A stretch of DNA of 64,000 nt from Zhengitettix transpicula. Taxonomy: Eukaryota > Arthropoda > Insecta > Orthoptera > Tetrigidae. How positions within the stretch are numbered: the first letter of the stretch is position 1; every line of letters begins with the position of its first letter. The notes beneath the pieces were generated by a model, which was not told the DNA's origin, did no database searches, and was given only the letters and a program-made list of their open reading frames with translations. Position numbers and translations under genes: made by a program. Of this stretch, positions 33,335-46,208 are shown piece by piece. The stretch is taken from NCBI GenBank assembly GCA_037074705.1, contig CM073591.1:86098032-86162031 (forward strand), in the 5' to 3' direction.

Positions 33335-34625
33335 ATTACAATTTAACGTCGCATTAACCTTTTGGTCATTAGCGACTTACATCTGTTAAGTTCTACATTT
33401 GTATAACATTTAAATTACATTAAACAAATCAGTTTTCATCGTAAAGTCTATTAGGTTGTTTATTGCTTCTGATGTTGCAAATCTCCATCATTGAATGGCC
33501 GGCTATGGATGATCTTCTTATCTCTCTATATTTGGGGCAGTCAAAGAGGACATGAGGAATTGTTGTGAGCTCCTTGCATGAGCTGCATACCGGCTGCGGA
33601 GATCTGGAAATCTAGAATGAGTGAGTGAAGCTGGAGTGCAATGTTCTTATTCTGGCTACAACAACCTGTTGCCTTCGAGATAGTTCTTTCGGGTGCGATA
33701 TTTCTCTGATGCTGTTGACATTTCTGAGGATGACTCCTTATTCCTCTGGTTTGACAGGTCAACTCCAATTTTCCTCCAGTTCCTTGTAGAGCCCTACTCT
33801 GCAGTCTCTGCTGATGCAAACTGGCATGTTCCTGGATCTTCCTTGATGATCAGCTTCCATCTTCGCTAGGAGATCTGCCCTGTCGTGTCCTACTATGTCC
33901 TTATGCGCCGGTAGCCAGGCTATAGTGATCCGGTTTCCTTTTTCTTGTATTTTCAATATATTCTCTCTAATTCGATTTATGCAACCATTTCTGTGTATTG
34001 CTTCCTTGGAATCTGTTTATATGATATTGTTGGCCTCCGGTGTTTCCAGACACAGTTCCGTGGCCATGAAGATGGCGTATAATTCTGCTGAAATTATCGA
34101 CGCATTATGGTTTATAGCGATAGATTGTTCTTTGCCTGTCGTAACTATTGCGCACCCGACTCCATTTGAATTTTTGGACCCATCGGTATAAATGACTCTG
34201 GGAGAATTATATCTTTGTAGCAACCGATAGATATCTACGTTCCAGTTAGTGTTATGTGGATTGTTTACTTTAAGTTGATGTAGCGATGTATCGATTGGAA
34301 TTTCGTTAATCTTCCATGGTGGGATGCTTGCCGTGGTGTTGTGGTCTATCTCTGGAAAAGTCATTCCTTCCTTTCGTAATATATCCTTTAGTGTAGTGTA
34401 GTACGGGGTTAGGTTTCCAGGTGGTTCTTTCTCTGCATATCGAGGAGTGATGGTTTGTTCTCTTATTATTGGGCTTGATGCCTCTCTTGCCTTAATCGCG
34501 TATCTATTTGCAATTACTTTCCTTCTGCGTCTAAGCGGGATTTCGTTTGCCTCAAGTGTGAGTCTCGGTATTGGGGTGGTTTTATAACATCCGGTTATCA
34601 CTGTCATTTCCTCATTTTGGACAAC
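33335..34625 (-). pseudogene. non-LTR retrotransposon 3' end: RNase H and zinc-knuckle tail (copy a)
   Basis: On the minus strand a frame from ~34620 gives ITGCYKTTPIPRLTLEANEI (post-RT region), then the RNase H domain: VIYTDGSKNSNGVG (first Asp), SIISAELYAIF (Glu), TDSKEAIH (second Asp) and AWLPAHKDIVGHDRAD (His and last Asp). An in-frame TAA (34017-34019) interrupts just before TDSKEAIH. After a stop near 33757, shifted frames continue with ISHPKELSRRQQ, PVCSSCKEL..PHVLFDCPKY (a C-x2-C...H...C knuckle) to ~33440. The 3' UTR (33335-33430) matches 57105-57195. The 5' end is truncated, with no RT core. Family: arthropod jockey/I-like with RNase H; exact clade unassigned. Confidence 0.9.
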
Positions 34626-36059
34626 GTTTGTATTATGGAGGACACATATATATGACAGCACAGAAAACTTTATGTTGTTTGGTAACCAAATCCTTAATTA
34701 CATTTTTCAACTGTTTAATATTTTCTTTATCTATATACGTATATTTTATTATGAATGAGTTTAAAGTTACCTTAATGCCTTACTAGAAACGTTGTTTTGC
34801 TGAGCGCCTGCTGTTCATTTACAGAATTTTGTTGTTAATTCTCTGTTTTTTTTAAATAATTTTTTCTGTGCCGAATTTTGCAAAAGGTTTGTTTCTAATA
34901 AAACACCCGGAGATACGAAACAGTCATTAGCAACAGAAGTGGTTATGGCGTTGAATCAAATAATTCTGTAAACGCAAGACTGACAACCTAAATGGAAAAT
35001 GTTCATTCATCAAGTTAAATACGTTGTAATTAAGCAAACCTGGAAAACAGGATGTTGGGTGTTTTACCTAATGTTTAATTCGATGCGTCTGATACTATAT
35101 TTAAGTAAATATTTAACGTAGGAATGTAAAGACAGTCAACTTAAGAATCTGCACTCAAAAGTCGCTCAAATAATTACGAGAAGGAAACGCTTATTCTAGG
35201 TAGAGAAAGTATATTTTGGCTTAATGGAGCACTTAGACATACAATGTTTCCCCTCTTCCTTTTGTAAAAATTTTTTAAATTGTGTTCCGTTTCCTTTGAA
35301 GGGCACTGAAGTAGACGGACCGCCACTAACGTTACAAGTAATTCCCAGAAACGCCATTATCTCAAGGGCGCGTTTGGCTGCACAATTCGTTCAGGTGTGA
35401 ATCTTCGACTACGCAATAGATTTATCGGTCCTCTCGAAAGCTAAATCACGTGAAAGTGAATGGGAAGAGGTCTGCCGCGCCGCAGAACAGTTCGCTAGGC
35501 GGATTCCACAAATTGCATTTTCCCAGGCAGGCAGCTGCGCACTTCCGCACCAGGCCAGCTCAAGTCTCCATAAACACGAAGCACGCTGCGCGTAACATTG
35601 TCTGGCGTTCATCTAGAGTACTCCAGTGCTCAAGCCAACTCGTCGTTACTTGCTCACGAGAAAATATTTATCGGGATTTAGAAGATTAGGGGTATGAAAC
35701 TGATATGATAAAAGCATCGTATTTTATTAAATCATTTTTTCACCTGTCTCGACAAAATTTATTCATTGTACATTGTACGTGCTGAGAATTGTTAATGAAC
35801 AAAATTCTAGTATTTTCCGTCATTTATTCAGTCACCGAGTACCCGTGCTTCACTACGACTTTTAAAATATTCTGAAGTCCCTAGATATATTTATTTGCGT
35901 TAGAACTCTGCCCTTTCAATATCAAAGACACTTATCGCATTATAATACAAATGATTGTAAAACCTGTGGCATTTAAAGCATTCTCGTAAAGCGAATTGTA
36001 AATCGACATGAGTTTTCAAATATTTTCGCATGAAAGTTGTGTATGTATGTTCAAGTTTA
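34626..36059. other. intergenic; GC-richer section at 35340-35690
   Basis: 35340-35690 is GC-richer with overlapping frames on both strands (35409-35612 and 35450-35689) but no recognised domain. The rest is AT-rich. An isolated TAGAAACGTTG at 34784-34794 lacks an upstream CUGANGA. Confidence 0.4.
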
Positions 36060-37050
36060 GATTTTACGAATTAATTTAATCTATATAATAAAAAAAGGAT
36101 GTATATTTGTATGTAGTTACGTTAATCTGAATACAAATTTTAACGCGTGAGCAGATTGCAACGAAACTTGGTACACACATTGTTAAAAACACGAGAAACG
36201 TAACATAAAGGTAGAAAGAGTTAGAATTGAAAAATGTGATAATTTTGTTAAATTACTGCGCGCCAAGACACTATGACGTCACGCGATAGAGAGACGTTAC
36301 TACGCGACGAACAAAGGAAATAGTTCCTTTTTCCGTAATGAAATAAAGCATAAATATTTTCATTTAATAAAAATTATAATTTTATCCTCTTTCTAATGAA
36401 AGTGATTAGAAAATAATATTAAAATTAGAATACCCTTCATCAACAATTGCATATAAAATTTATTTTATATTGTTGTTTACCTTTAAGTATGTCAGGCTTA
36501 AAATTGCTGCTACAAATTTCACCATATTCATCTGTAAAATTATTGATTAAAAATTTAGATTAAATTATGCGTATACTAATGTTAATACATATTAAATAAA
36601 ATCTTAATAACAGTAAAATAAATTTATATGTGAACTATAATCAAGGGTCTCATTGAATTTTTTTATTTTACGTCTGTTTTGCAATTAATAAATTCGTTAT
36701 TGGCCTTTTAGAGACACTTTATTTTCATTTATAGAGTTACGACATTTCGATACGTGTTCGCATCTTCTTCAGGTATCGTCCACATTATTATATGTATTAG
36801 TCTGTATGTATGTATGTATGTATTTACGTTAATTTCTATACAAATTTAAACGCGTGGATAGATTGCAATAACACGAGAAACGGTACCCTACCATAAAGGT
36901 TGAAATAATTATAATTGATAAATGTGATCATTTTGTGTTAAATTACTGCGCGCCATGAGACCGTGACGTCACGCGAGAGAAAGACGTTACTACGCGACGA
37001 ACAAATATAATTTCGTAATGAAATTAAGCAGAAATATATTCATTAAATAA
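36060..37050 (+). repeat. repeat B, two direct copies ~700 bp apart
   Basis: Copies at about 36080-36330 and 36795-37040 share tatgtagttacgttaat / tatttacgttaat, ttaacgcgtg / taaacgcgtg, agattgcaa, aacacgagaaacg, ttaaattactgcgcgcca, tgacgtcacgcgaga and gacgttactacgcgacgaac. Each carries a TGACGTCA palindrome (36274-36281 and 36964-36971). The left end ttaatctatataataaaaaa resembles ends of common insect interspersed repeats. The inverse of the repeat A end (gccggacatccagttaacta) lies at 37465-37485, so this may be one larger, internally duplicated element. Confidence 0.75.
36736..36780 (-). ncRNA. hammerhead-ribozyme-like motif, best-preserved core
   Basis: Minus strand: GAUAC (36777-36773), CUGAAGA (36772-36766), A, a six-pair stem II GAUGCG-AACA-CGUAUC (one G-U), GAAA (36748-36745), UG, then UC with C at the cleavage position (GUC, 36743-36741), then GUAAC (36740-36736). 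GUA pairs with UAC for stem I, and GUAAC/GAUAC extends it after one mismatch. Stem III is AUGU rather than the usual palindromic ACGU. All conserved core positions are intact. It lies between the two repeat B copies and resembles PLE terminal hammerheads. Confidence 0.65.
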
Positions 37051-37489
37051 AAAGTATAATTTCATCGAATTATAATAAAATACACTACGAAATACTTTAC
37101 GTTGTTTGCGAAAAATGTAAGTTAACTTTCGACACATTAGTGACTCCAATATGGCGACAATTTGTTTACATAGTGATTTTACCTAACAATTTCATCAATT
37201 TAATTTTTCTTTATGTCTGAAGACTGAAGGACAATTATGTCCTGCAATACTCAAGGAGTATATTTAAGAAGAAATTCCGAGGTATGATTGTTCGTATTGG
37301 TGCAAGAAAATTCAATGAATTTTATAGCTGTTCAATTAATGCCATATGTGCGAAAGTATGTACGGAACTAGGAACATTTAGATTTAGGCTAAATCGCACC
37401 TTGACTAAAGATTAATATATAATTAAAGACTTTTTTGATTTATATGAATAAGTGCAAAGGCATCGCCGGACATCCAGTTAACTAAATAT

Positions 37490-40400
37490 AAATTGCTCCA
37501 ACACTTATACCAAAAAACAAAGTTTGTTGTGTTTATGTAGATGTTGAGGTTTGTTAAAACATTCACTAAAGTGTTGTGAACAAGGTTCACATACTATATT
37601 TAAAATATTATCAATTAAAAATATAAAAGACTATGAATTCTGTTGTTTACTATGATAACAAACAAATAACATTTTGCATCCATGAACAGATTTCAATCTG
37701 GCATTCGTTGCTAACGAAGTGGTAAATTAATTGATTAAGAAAGAAAATTCTCGATAGGACCGGGAATCGGCCCAGGATCACTGCTTAGGTCACTGTCGTT
37801 CTCTCCATTACTCTATCCTCGTCGACAATTTAATTAAAATTAAAACAGTGCTTTTATTGAAAAAAATTATTCTGTTCTTGAAATATTAAAGAAATTCTGT
37901 GTGTCTTCGCTAATTAAATATTTTGTGTGAATTAGTTTAACTATTGAATTCTATTATGGATCAAATTTATTTTATTCGGACACATGTTTAGATCGAACAT
38001 GTATAGAATTTATTTTAACGTTGGCAGCAATTCACTCTAGAATAAAGCGTTGAATTCCATAGCTTTTACAGAAATTTATGAGGTACCTGCCAATGTTATT
38101 TATAAGGCAGGGTGCGAACGAAAATAATTAATTTTGTGGGACTTCAGAGTATTTTAATAATATTGCAGTCTCATAGTTCTCCGTGATATAGGAGGTTGTT
38201 ATCGGAGAACGGAAAAGCGAAACAGAGAATTGAGGATAGGACCCAGGTAGGAATTAAGTTTCGTGAATTCCTTAGGACTTGGAGACTGTAAATGCATGTA
38301 GAACACAACACTAGACGTAAAAGAAAAGTTTTAATGAAGAGAAAATTTGGAAAGACCAAGATTCACCGTCATGGCCGCGCGTCGAAGAGCGATGATTTTT
38401 CAGAGAATATTCCTTCAATATATCTCATCGTTGCCGTATTTTGAGCGGCTGTGCCATGAGGAGCCCCCCCCCCCCCAGCCCCTCGGTCCTTTCCGCAATC
38501 CTGACCGCTGAGCAAGCAAGTATAAAGTTTCGGAAGGGCAACTATATTTATTAAAGAATCAGTCTTGGTTTTAACATTAAGTGAATGTAATGCAAGTATA
38601 ATGTATAGCATTTCTGAAACTTATCTGGATTTAAAATTTTGTCTGCATCTCTAATATGGAAACTGTTACAATTCGTAGTGATTTGTTTAATAAATATTCT
38701 TATTTATTTAAGATACCAATCTTTTTAACAGTTACGTTCATCTGTTTGATTTATTTTAAATAAATGAAAACATCAACCTGTTTAGTTATTAATTTAAATT
38801 TTTAAACATTATAAAAGAAAAAAACATTTTCAAAGTTTCATCCCTATTTAATTAGGTCCTCATCAGGTTTTGTAAAGTCAATTATATGATCTAATTTAAA
38901 AATCCGTGTTTCTAAAAGTTTACAACAAAGCATGATTTTTACAAACATGATAATTTATAAAACAATTAATTATAAATTTATTGAACAAAATTCTTTTTTG
39001 GTTAATATTTTCTGTCGTTTTGCATTCCCACACCAGATGCAAAATACAATGAGATACTACATATGATTTTAGATGAGGTAGTCGCACCGGGCGTCTGTTC
39101 TACTCGGCCTACGTCCTGTGTAATCTTACACTCATCCTCTGCGAAGAAATACAAATTTACTAAAATAATTAAAAATATATTTCCAGTAGCGAAGCACGGA
39201 TACACGACGAGTATACTGAATACATGACAGAAAATACTAGATTTCTCTTCATGAATGATACTCGGCACGTTCAATGAACCCGTCTTTACTTTTGGTTTTT
39301 ATAAAATAAAAGTGCTTGCGATACAGATAAGAAAAATTATTTCATGAAATACGATGCGTGTGTCGTATTATTTTTGTTTGCATAATCGTCTTAATTCAAC
39401 TCTATCTGAAATTTATACTGTTGGAAGTAAGCTGATGCGAGCGTGGAATTGTTTGACGCCAGTGTGAAATAGTTGATACGAATACACGTAAAAAATTATT
39501 GAAAGTCATACGCAGTAATGTTTTTCTGTCAAATTTTGAAAGAATTTGTGTCGTATTTCATTAGTTTATACATCACTAATAATAACGAATACTAATTAGT
39601 TCATGATAAGCATGATTAAGCAAAGTAACTGTAAATATTTCAGTAGTTTGCTTTGTTGTGACAATAATCAAATATAAAATATTATTTTCACGTACGACTC
39701 AGACACTGGATAATTTAGTTCGCTGGGTTTCCTTGCCAAAAGGGGTAGTTGAAGACAAGTGGGACCCTAATGGAGGCTGACCATGGTAAGCGCCGACGCT
39801 ATTGTTCTACATCGCATCAGCACGCTATTCACTGGAAGAAGACGCCGTTGCCAGCTTCGCCGCCGAAGTTGGCACCTTCGTAGCTCATCCATCCCCCGGT
39901 AAACGACGAGAGCATTGCCAACGTCCCGTGAATTATGCACAAACTTCCCCACCCTCATCTCGGGGCACACACACAACTTTTGTAGCGAAGTTTCACTAAC
40001 CCTGTAATCATGAGTTAGGCTGCGCCGCTGGCATCCTCTTCTCACACCGGCGAATCTCCGCCCACCCCAATCCTACTTCGGCACTGCAATAATTTCATTT
40101 GAAACTGTAACACTACGGCTCCGGGACGGGATTAATTGTGTTAATATATTCTGGCATTTTCGTACTTAAGTCAAGAATCTGCGAGAGCAGTTGTGCCTTT
40201 AAACTTTGCCGTTAGACGCTCTATTTGTATAAGGTCTCCTTTTTTAAAGCCAGGTGCTTCTCACAAAACTTGAGGCTTTCTGTAGACGCTCAGCTTATTT
40301 ATCAAGGTTCTAATGAGCAGCTGTGTTTCTGTCTTGCTGAGTAAAGAAACTCAGTTCTGAAACTTTTCTTTGTATAAATCTTGAGTCAAAAGTTATAAAC

Positions 40401-41950
40401 AAAACCCAACCGATGAACGCCTCTGGTGCTATCAATATATTGGATATATACTCCAGTGATTTAATTGAGTAAATTTTGAATTTTTTCTGCTATTCTGTTT
40501 AAAATATTGAAATTCACTGGAAGTGTCGTGTATCTCTACTTTTATAATTTAGCAGGACAAATGACATATGAATATATTAAATGTATTTTTAAGTCGTTAC
40601 ATCTACAGAGGGATTCAAGATTGAGTTTTTCTAAGAAATCCGAACACATTTACTCGAGATTAATCGATATTACTCTACCTCAATGTTTCATTTCCAGCGT
40701 ATTTGTGTTTGAAATAAACGTACTTATTATTTTTTTCGTCTCTGGGTTGAATTCATCATTACTGTTTTCCTGTTTTCACCTACATATATCATCGAGGTTT
40801 CAAGCATAAAACTGATTTTTAACCAATAGTAATATTATTTTTTCTACTCACTGTTATTTCCAGTTTGATGTAGGTTCCATTAAATAACTCACCGTATTAT
40901 GTACGATATCATATTCTAATATTCTTACAATTAAGATACATCAGACTGAGTCGGACAATAGTTTAATCAAATGTGCATTCTATTGTACTCGTTTAAGAAT
41001 CCCTCTATCTTACTTATTATCTAACTTAAAATTACATATTGGATCCATTGGTTTATAATTAATTCCGATGAAGTACACACTATAAACAACTTGCCATTTA
41101 TTAGAAATGGGGTCAGTCTTTCATAATTATTTGAGTGTTGAACACTTCGCTATAAGACGATGGCAGTGAACGAGAATACTCTATTCATTTTCTACACCGT
41201 GAAAGACTACATTCTCTCTTGGCATTCCCAGCTCGAGGCATCGAGAAGAATAATGTATTTCAATTAATCTGTGTTGTTCTCTGCTATGTTTGTCCAATAA
41301 TACGTGATATATCCAGATTTATGTGTAATAATATACCATTATTAATGTCTTTTGAAGTTTCTGTAAGGAAGACTAGCTCACTGGAACTTATTCATACAAG
41401 AATACGACACAAACATTAAATTCTACGAAAAAAAAGTATTTTCGCTGATTTATAGGTACAGTGATGACGTAGTGTTGACGTCACGTCTTCAATCCAATAT
41501 CACACTTCATTATTCTCAAATCACTCTTATAAACCCCATTATTACATATTTAATCTGTTTTAATTATTCATTCAGAAACTTAATTTGATTTGGACAGAAA
41601 TAAATATTTTATCACGCCACAAAATCGATCACTAAAAAAACTGACTATAAACACGTGACGAATAATACTTCTTTTATAAACATTTCCTCAGGATTCACTC
41701 TTCAACATAGACAAATGATTAGTCATATATTAATGATAATAAATACACATCCTCCACGAACATACATCTCTTACATATAATAAATCAAGTCCCCAAGATT
41801 CGAAACGCAAAAGCAAATATTAAATTTGTCAGAAGTGAGTACCGGTCTGGGAACAAAGCGCACAAAAACATTATTTTCGTAAAAAAATTCATTTTGACAT
41901 GAAAGAGCATTTCTTAAACTATTTTTATACCTGGTTGCCATATCATAATT
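37490..41950. other. mostly AT-rich intergenic DNA; two GC-richer sections
   Basis: 38380-38530 contains a C13 run (38465-38477) in a GC-rich patch. 39720-40140 is GC-richer, with overlapping 92- and 65-codon frames on opposite strands; no domain recognised and no second copy in the window. The 41440-41500 section has another TGACGTCA (41476-41483). No gene can be supported. Confidence 0.4.
38831..38866 (-). ncRNA. hammerhead-like motif, altered stem III
   Basis: CUGAUGA (38866-38860), a CCUA-AUUAAA-UAGG hairpin, then GAAAC (38839-38835) followed by UUUG instead of GU. The CUGANGA and GAA cores are intact; stems I and III are not convincing. Related to the remnant at 46864-46903. Confidence 0.45.
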
Positions 41951-42194
41951 GGTTTTCCATTGTCTTGGAGTAGAAAAAATTGAGAAAGAAAAAGGAAAAT
42001 AAAAGGAATGCAAAGCCACGAAACAAGAAAAAACAGAAAGAAAGAAAGAGCCAGGTCAAAGAGATAACGATAATGAACGTTTTCAAGATCAGAAAAAAGA
42101 TGTAGAGATACTCCAAGCGAAGAAAACAAAGAAAACAAGAAAAACTGAAGGAGAGAGGCATTGTGAAAGAAACAAGTTAGGTTACAGACATACC

Positions 42195-42236
42195 AACGTT
42201 CCAAACAGTACAGAAAAAAAAACCGTTTGTCATCAG
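42195..42236 (-). ncRNA. hammerhead-like motif, left arm
   Basis: CUGAUGA (42236-42230), stem II CAAACG...UGUUUG (six pairs, long U-rich loop), then GGAACGUU, where GAAAC has one substitution at a core A. Probably inactive. Confidence 0.45.
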
Positions 42237-42360
42237 GGAGAGAACATTTGGACTCTACAAACTGGGAGAGCTGTCACTCTAGGACCAGGCCGAATTTAAT
42301 ACGTATGCCGTCTAATGAGTGTTAGAACTCTCATGTTGCGCGTCTAGTGTTGTTCTCTCC

Positions 42361-42403
42361 CTGAAGACGAACAGAGTTTTTTTTCTGTAGTGTTAGAAAC
42401 GTT
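42361..42403 (+). ncRNA. hammerhead-like motif, right arm
   Basis: CUGAAGA (42361-42367), an AACA...UGUU stem enclosing an ACAG/CUGU stem and U-rich loop, then GAAA-CGU-U (42396-42403) with palindromic ACGU. The core is intact; stem I pairing is poor beyond the first pair. It faces outward from the centre, opposite to the left-arm motif. Confidence 0.5.
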
Positions 42404-42520
42404 GTAGTTTCTTTAACCTAACTTGTTCTTTCACATTGCCCCTTTCTTTCTGTTTTTCTTGTTTCTGGGCTTTTAATTCCTTTTATTTTCATTTTTTCTA
42501 CCCCAAGATAATGGAATATC

Positions 42521-44815
42521 CTATTAATCTCAATAATAATATATGACAATTGTCAAGAAATTTTAAATCCAGATGAAGATATTAAATTAGCTACCTGTCG
42601 CTAGTCTTCAATTGTTATTGTAATTGATGAAATAAAGATACTAATTTGTTGAATTATGCAATAGAACATGAAGCCAAACGCAAAATTTTATAATAAATTT
42701 TAATATCCTTCAAATTGTTTTCTTTATTTTTTTAAAATCTCCAACTAGATTACAAAAGTTATAAGATAATAATATTTTATGAGTTTCTTCTCAATTTCTT
42801 CCCCTTTATATTTTAAATATTCCCGCCCGGAATCAAAATAATTTCAGGATTTGGTCCTTTCGGTATAATAGTTCAAAGTTCAATCTAGGAAAATAACGAA
42901 ACGCCCTATAATAAACTGTTGATTGATTTCCAAAACTGTCATTAGTCATTGGTTTATATAACTCATCAATATATCGCATTCCCATTGCTGGGCCCCATCC
43001 CAATATATTTGTTAAAAACCTACGTTTTTACATAGAACACATTATTTTAAAAAATTGAAAATTTTCTGGCGTAACGTTAATAATGTTAGTGATATGTGAT
43101 GCTTTGTGTGAGGGAAATGACTATGAGTTAATTTAAATTTCACGGTGTCTCGCTCCATTGCTTTGCAGATCTGCCAACATGCGCTAGACTTGGCAAACAG
43201 CCCGCATGTTTGCCATCTAAAAGCAGCACCAGACAGGGGCAAGTTTTCTCTAACGAGACTAATTCATGCGAAAGTGTTCGTCGGAGGAGCAAAAATCTGC
43301 TGGACGTATCTTTTGTTTCGGCCTTCTGTTTTAGTAAGTTGGTTGGCTGGAACAGGCCGTGTGATGAAGCAGCTCGTCCCCGGTTTTTCAAACTAACAAA
43401 ACGTGAGAAGCTATAAATTCCCTACTTACTCTCACGTGGATGAATATGTTTTTAAGTAATTTTTCACTATGACGCAATTCTCGAAAAAAAAATTACATGG
43501 ATTATTATCCATATTATGTCATATATTCATAAAATCCTATATTGAAAGGAATAGGTTTTAACACGACAGGAAATGTTTTAATTCAAACATAACTTCTTTA
43601 TAATCATCACACTGTCACACATTGTAACATTTATATCAGATGATATTAGACCCCAAACATAGATTCGTCGATCACATTTCATGGAAGCCGCAGATCTTTG
43701 TTGTTTAGTTTACATTTCATTTATGTTTAGTGACGAATCTTTTCTTTTAATGCTCATGTAGAACTATATTAACTTTCAAGTGTATAAATATAAATTCTTT
43801 ACGACCTAGAATTATAATCTAAATTTAAGATGAATGTACAATTTTATATGTGTTTATTGACGTATTTTAAGGTCAAATTGAGAAAACAAATAAATCTAAA
43901 CGTAAAATTTTTTAAGACAATTAATTGTTAATCTCTAAAAGTGAAACTTCACTAACAGAATTAGTTAATACGTCTGTTATCTTAGTTGGTGAAAATAAAC
44001 TATTGGAAGAGCACTCTGGTGCGTATAATTATATATAAACATTTCTTTTTAATTTTAAAAACTCATTACGCGCTACTTTCAATACTACAGAACAATTTTC
44101 CAGAATAATTAATTTTTTTTTTGGTTTAGATGACAAATTTCACTCTCGACAAACAAAAATTAACTTTAAATTATTTTTATCTCACAATTAAGTATAAATG
44201 TAATATAATTATGTAATAAATCAGAAAATGGATATTTAATTTGTGCTTAAGTTCAGTAATTTCATATACAAAATTAACACAATGTTTGGACCCAAATTTG
44301 GAACTTCACTATGTTATACATACGCATTAATGCAAAAAAGGAGCCTAAACTAATAATTCTTTAGAATATCATTTTTCTTGTCATTGAAGTTAAAGTAGGA
44401 TTATCTGGATTCTAATAAGTGTAAGGAAGGAGATAAACAAGTATCAAATCGACTGTTTTCAAGAAAATGAAAATTGTTTATAAATTGTATGAACTAACGT
44501 CGTTGTAAGTTAAAGCAAGCATTAAGGATAATTATTGAACTTAAAAATAAATAAATATCTATTATCTGTCTTTTTGGCAAACATATTTATGTTGCTAAAG
44601 ATTGATTTAGATTCATGTTATCAAACAACGACACTGATTATACCGGGAAGGCCATAATACGTTCATTTTTAATCTAAATAAAATAAATTTAAGGTATTCT
44701 TGATTGTAAATAAGAAGTAAATCTGGAACGGAGATCAATTATTTTTTATCTTCATGTAAGTTGAATAAATCAAATTATTGCAGTTGGGATATCATATTAT
44801 TTTTTTCGGATAAAC
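42521..44815. other. AT-rich DNA; GC-richer patch at 43140-43400
   Basis: Overlapping 66-83-codon frames on both strands cover 43042-43416, with no recognised domain. The remainder has no coding or repeat signal that I can see. Confidence 0.4.
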
Positions 44816-44816
44816 T

Positions 44817-44840
44817 ATATATATATATATATATATATAT
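44817..44840. repeat. (AT)n microsatellite, left part
   Basis: AT tract directly left of solo LTR C. Together with 45843-45874 it appears to be one tract split by the insertion. Confidence 0.9.
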
Positions 44841-45839
44841 TGTAATAATTAAAGGGTAATTAAAAGTTAATAATTATAAACTGTTGAACAGGAATTGTTA
44901 CCGGCAAACATACACAAAGACAATAATGGTCGAGAATGTGAACAAGCAAGGTATTGTTTAGACATGGCGCGCGGAGGTTGGTGAAGTGGACAGTCGGCGG
45001 TCAAAAACGATGGAGAGTGGAATTCGAGAAAATTAAGATATTTGAAAAGGCACTCAGCAATCAGGAGTGACCGCATGTGATCGTGTTTGGAAATAGTCGA
45101 GAGAATTTAAAATATTAAATAGCAGTAAGAAACGACAGCAGTTGTTCGTAACGTAAATCAACGAGACAATTATTAAAAAGAAAAGTCGGACAGCGTTAAT
45201 GGAGATAGTGACTCAAAAAGGTTTCTGAGTGTTCCGCCAAATTATCTTGAGAATCGACGAGGAGGAATTCTGCGAGGTGCCGCCAATATTTAAAGTCTAA
45301 CAGTTATAAAGTGTAAATTAAGTGTAAAAAATGGCCTGTTCGTAATTTGTTTAAAGTGAGAGTGTGTTGCTGAAAGTTTCCAATTGCCCTGGTACCAGAA
45401 CAAACCAGCGAGTTATAAACCCTTTAAATTAACTTCTAAACGTTATATTAAAGGTAAAATGTAGTCAGATTTCGATTTTTTTATTAAATATTTGTCAATA
45501 TTAAATTGTATATTGATTGTTTAAAAAGGGAATAAATTATTCTTTATTTAAAAACCCAGAAAATATCCTGAGATCAAGAGAAAATTAAATTGATTGTATG
45601 AAATAAAATGTAAAAGGTCGGAGAGTAATTATTTTAATAATTTTGAATCATTTTGAATAATAATAAATCAATTGTTTGGTCAGTTTTATTAAATGGTTTT
45701 ATTCACGCTTCTTCATTAGATAATTTTTCATTATATTAATTTCATTTTAATTAAATGTTCATATTTGATCATTACATTTATGACGCCTCAACGTGTGGCC
45801 ATTCTAATCGGTTAATTAATTGTTTCTTTATTGATTATT

Positions 45840-45842
<3 letters not shown>
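44841..45842 (+). mobile_element. solo LTR (copy C) inserted in an AT microsatellite
   Basis: Starts TGTAATAATTAAAGGG and ends TTGATTATTACA, 1002 bp, with ATAT on both sides consistent with a 4-bp duplication (ambiguous because the target is an AT tract). Carries AATGGCCTG near 45333, CTGGTACCAGA (45391-45401), GTCAGATTTCG (45463-45473) and one primer-site-like unit, CATTACATTTATGACGCCTC + AACGTGTGGCC, at 45770-45802. Confidence 0.82.

Positions 45843-45874
<32 letters not shown>
45843..45874. repeat. (AT)16 microsatellite, right part
   Basis: AT tract directly right of solo LTR C. Confidence 0.9.
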
Positions 45875-45876
<2 letters not shown>

Positions 45877-46014
45877 GATATATCGGTAAAGCCATATATA
45901 TGTAAGAGAGAGACTGTAGAAATTATTTCATAAATTTGTGAAATGTAGACTAGTTGAAGTTAGAGACAATTCCTCAAAGATGCATTGTAGCTATCTAAGT
46001 ATTATACTTATTTT

Positions 46015-46208
46015 AACGGATAAGATGTACACAACGTACATAGATGTTTTTTTTACTTAGAGTGGAAACTGTAGAAATATATATATTAAATAATCTAATA
46101 TCACAACAAAAATAATTGATGAGGCAGTAGTCCTTAACCGGTCATTGTTGGTATTAGCGCTAATTCTACAAAAAAACGGCAGTTATGGACGTTGTGTTGT
46201 CTTATCCG

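Larger units (their letters stand above)
41955..42520. repeat. inverted PLE-type terminal repeats around a 120-bp centre
   Basis: The right arm (42361-42515) is the inverse of parts of the left arm (41955-42240): ttttccattgtcttggagta versus taccccaagataatgga, aaaataaaaggaat, gaaacaagaaaa, cagaaagaaag, acaagttaggtta, and the hammerhead-like cores. The left arm is longer because of an internal ~115-bp duplication of the A/G-rich section. No coding sequence is present between the arms. Open frames here (41771-42204) are composition artefacts. Confidence 0.8.

Noticed and set aside
34784..34800. TAGAAACGTTG as a PLE-end motif
   Set aside because: No CUGANGA or stem II upstream; single short match.
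41771..42204. Phe/Leu/Ser-rich 'membrane protein' frames
   Set aside because: They are translations of an A/G-rich terminal repeat read on the opposite strand; composition artefact.
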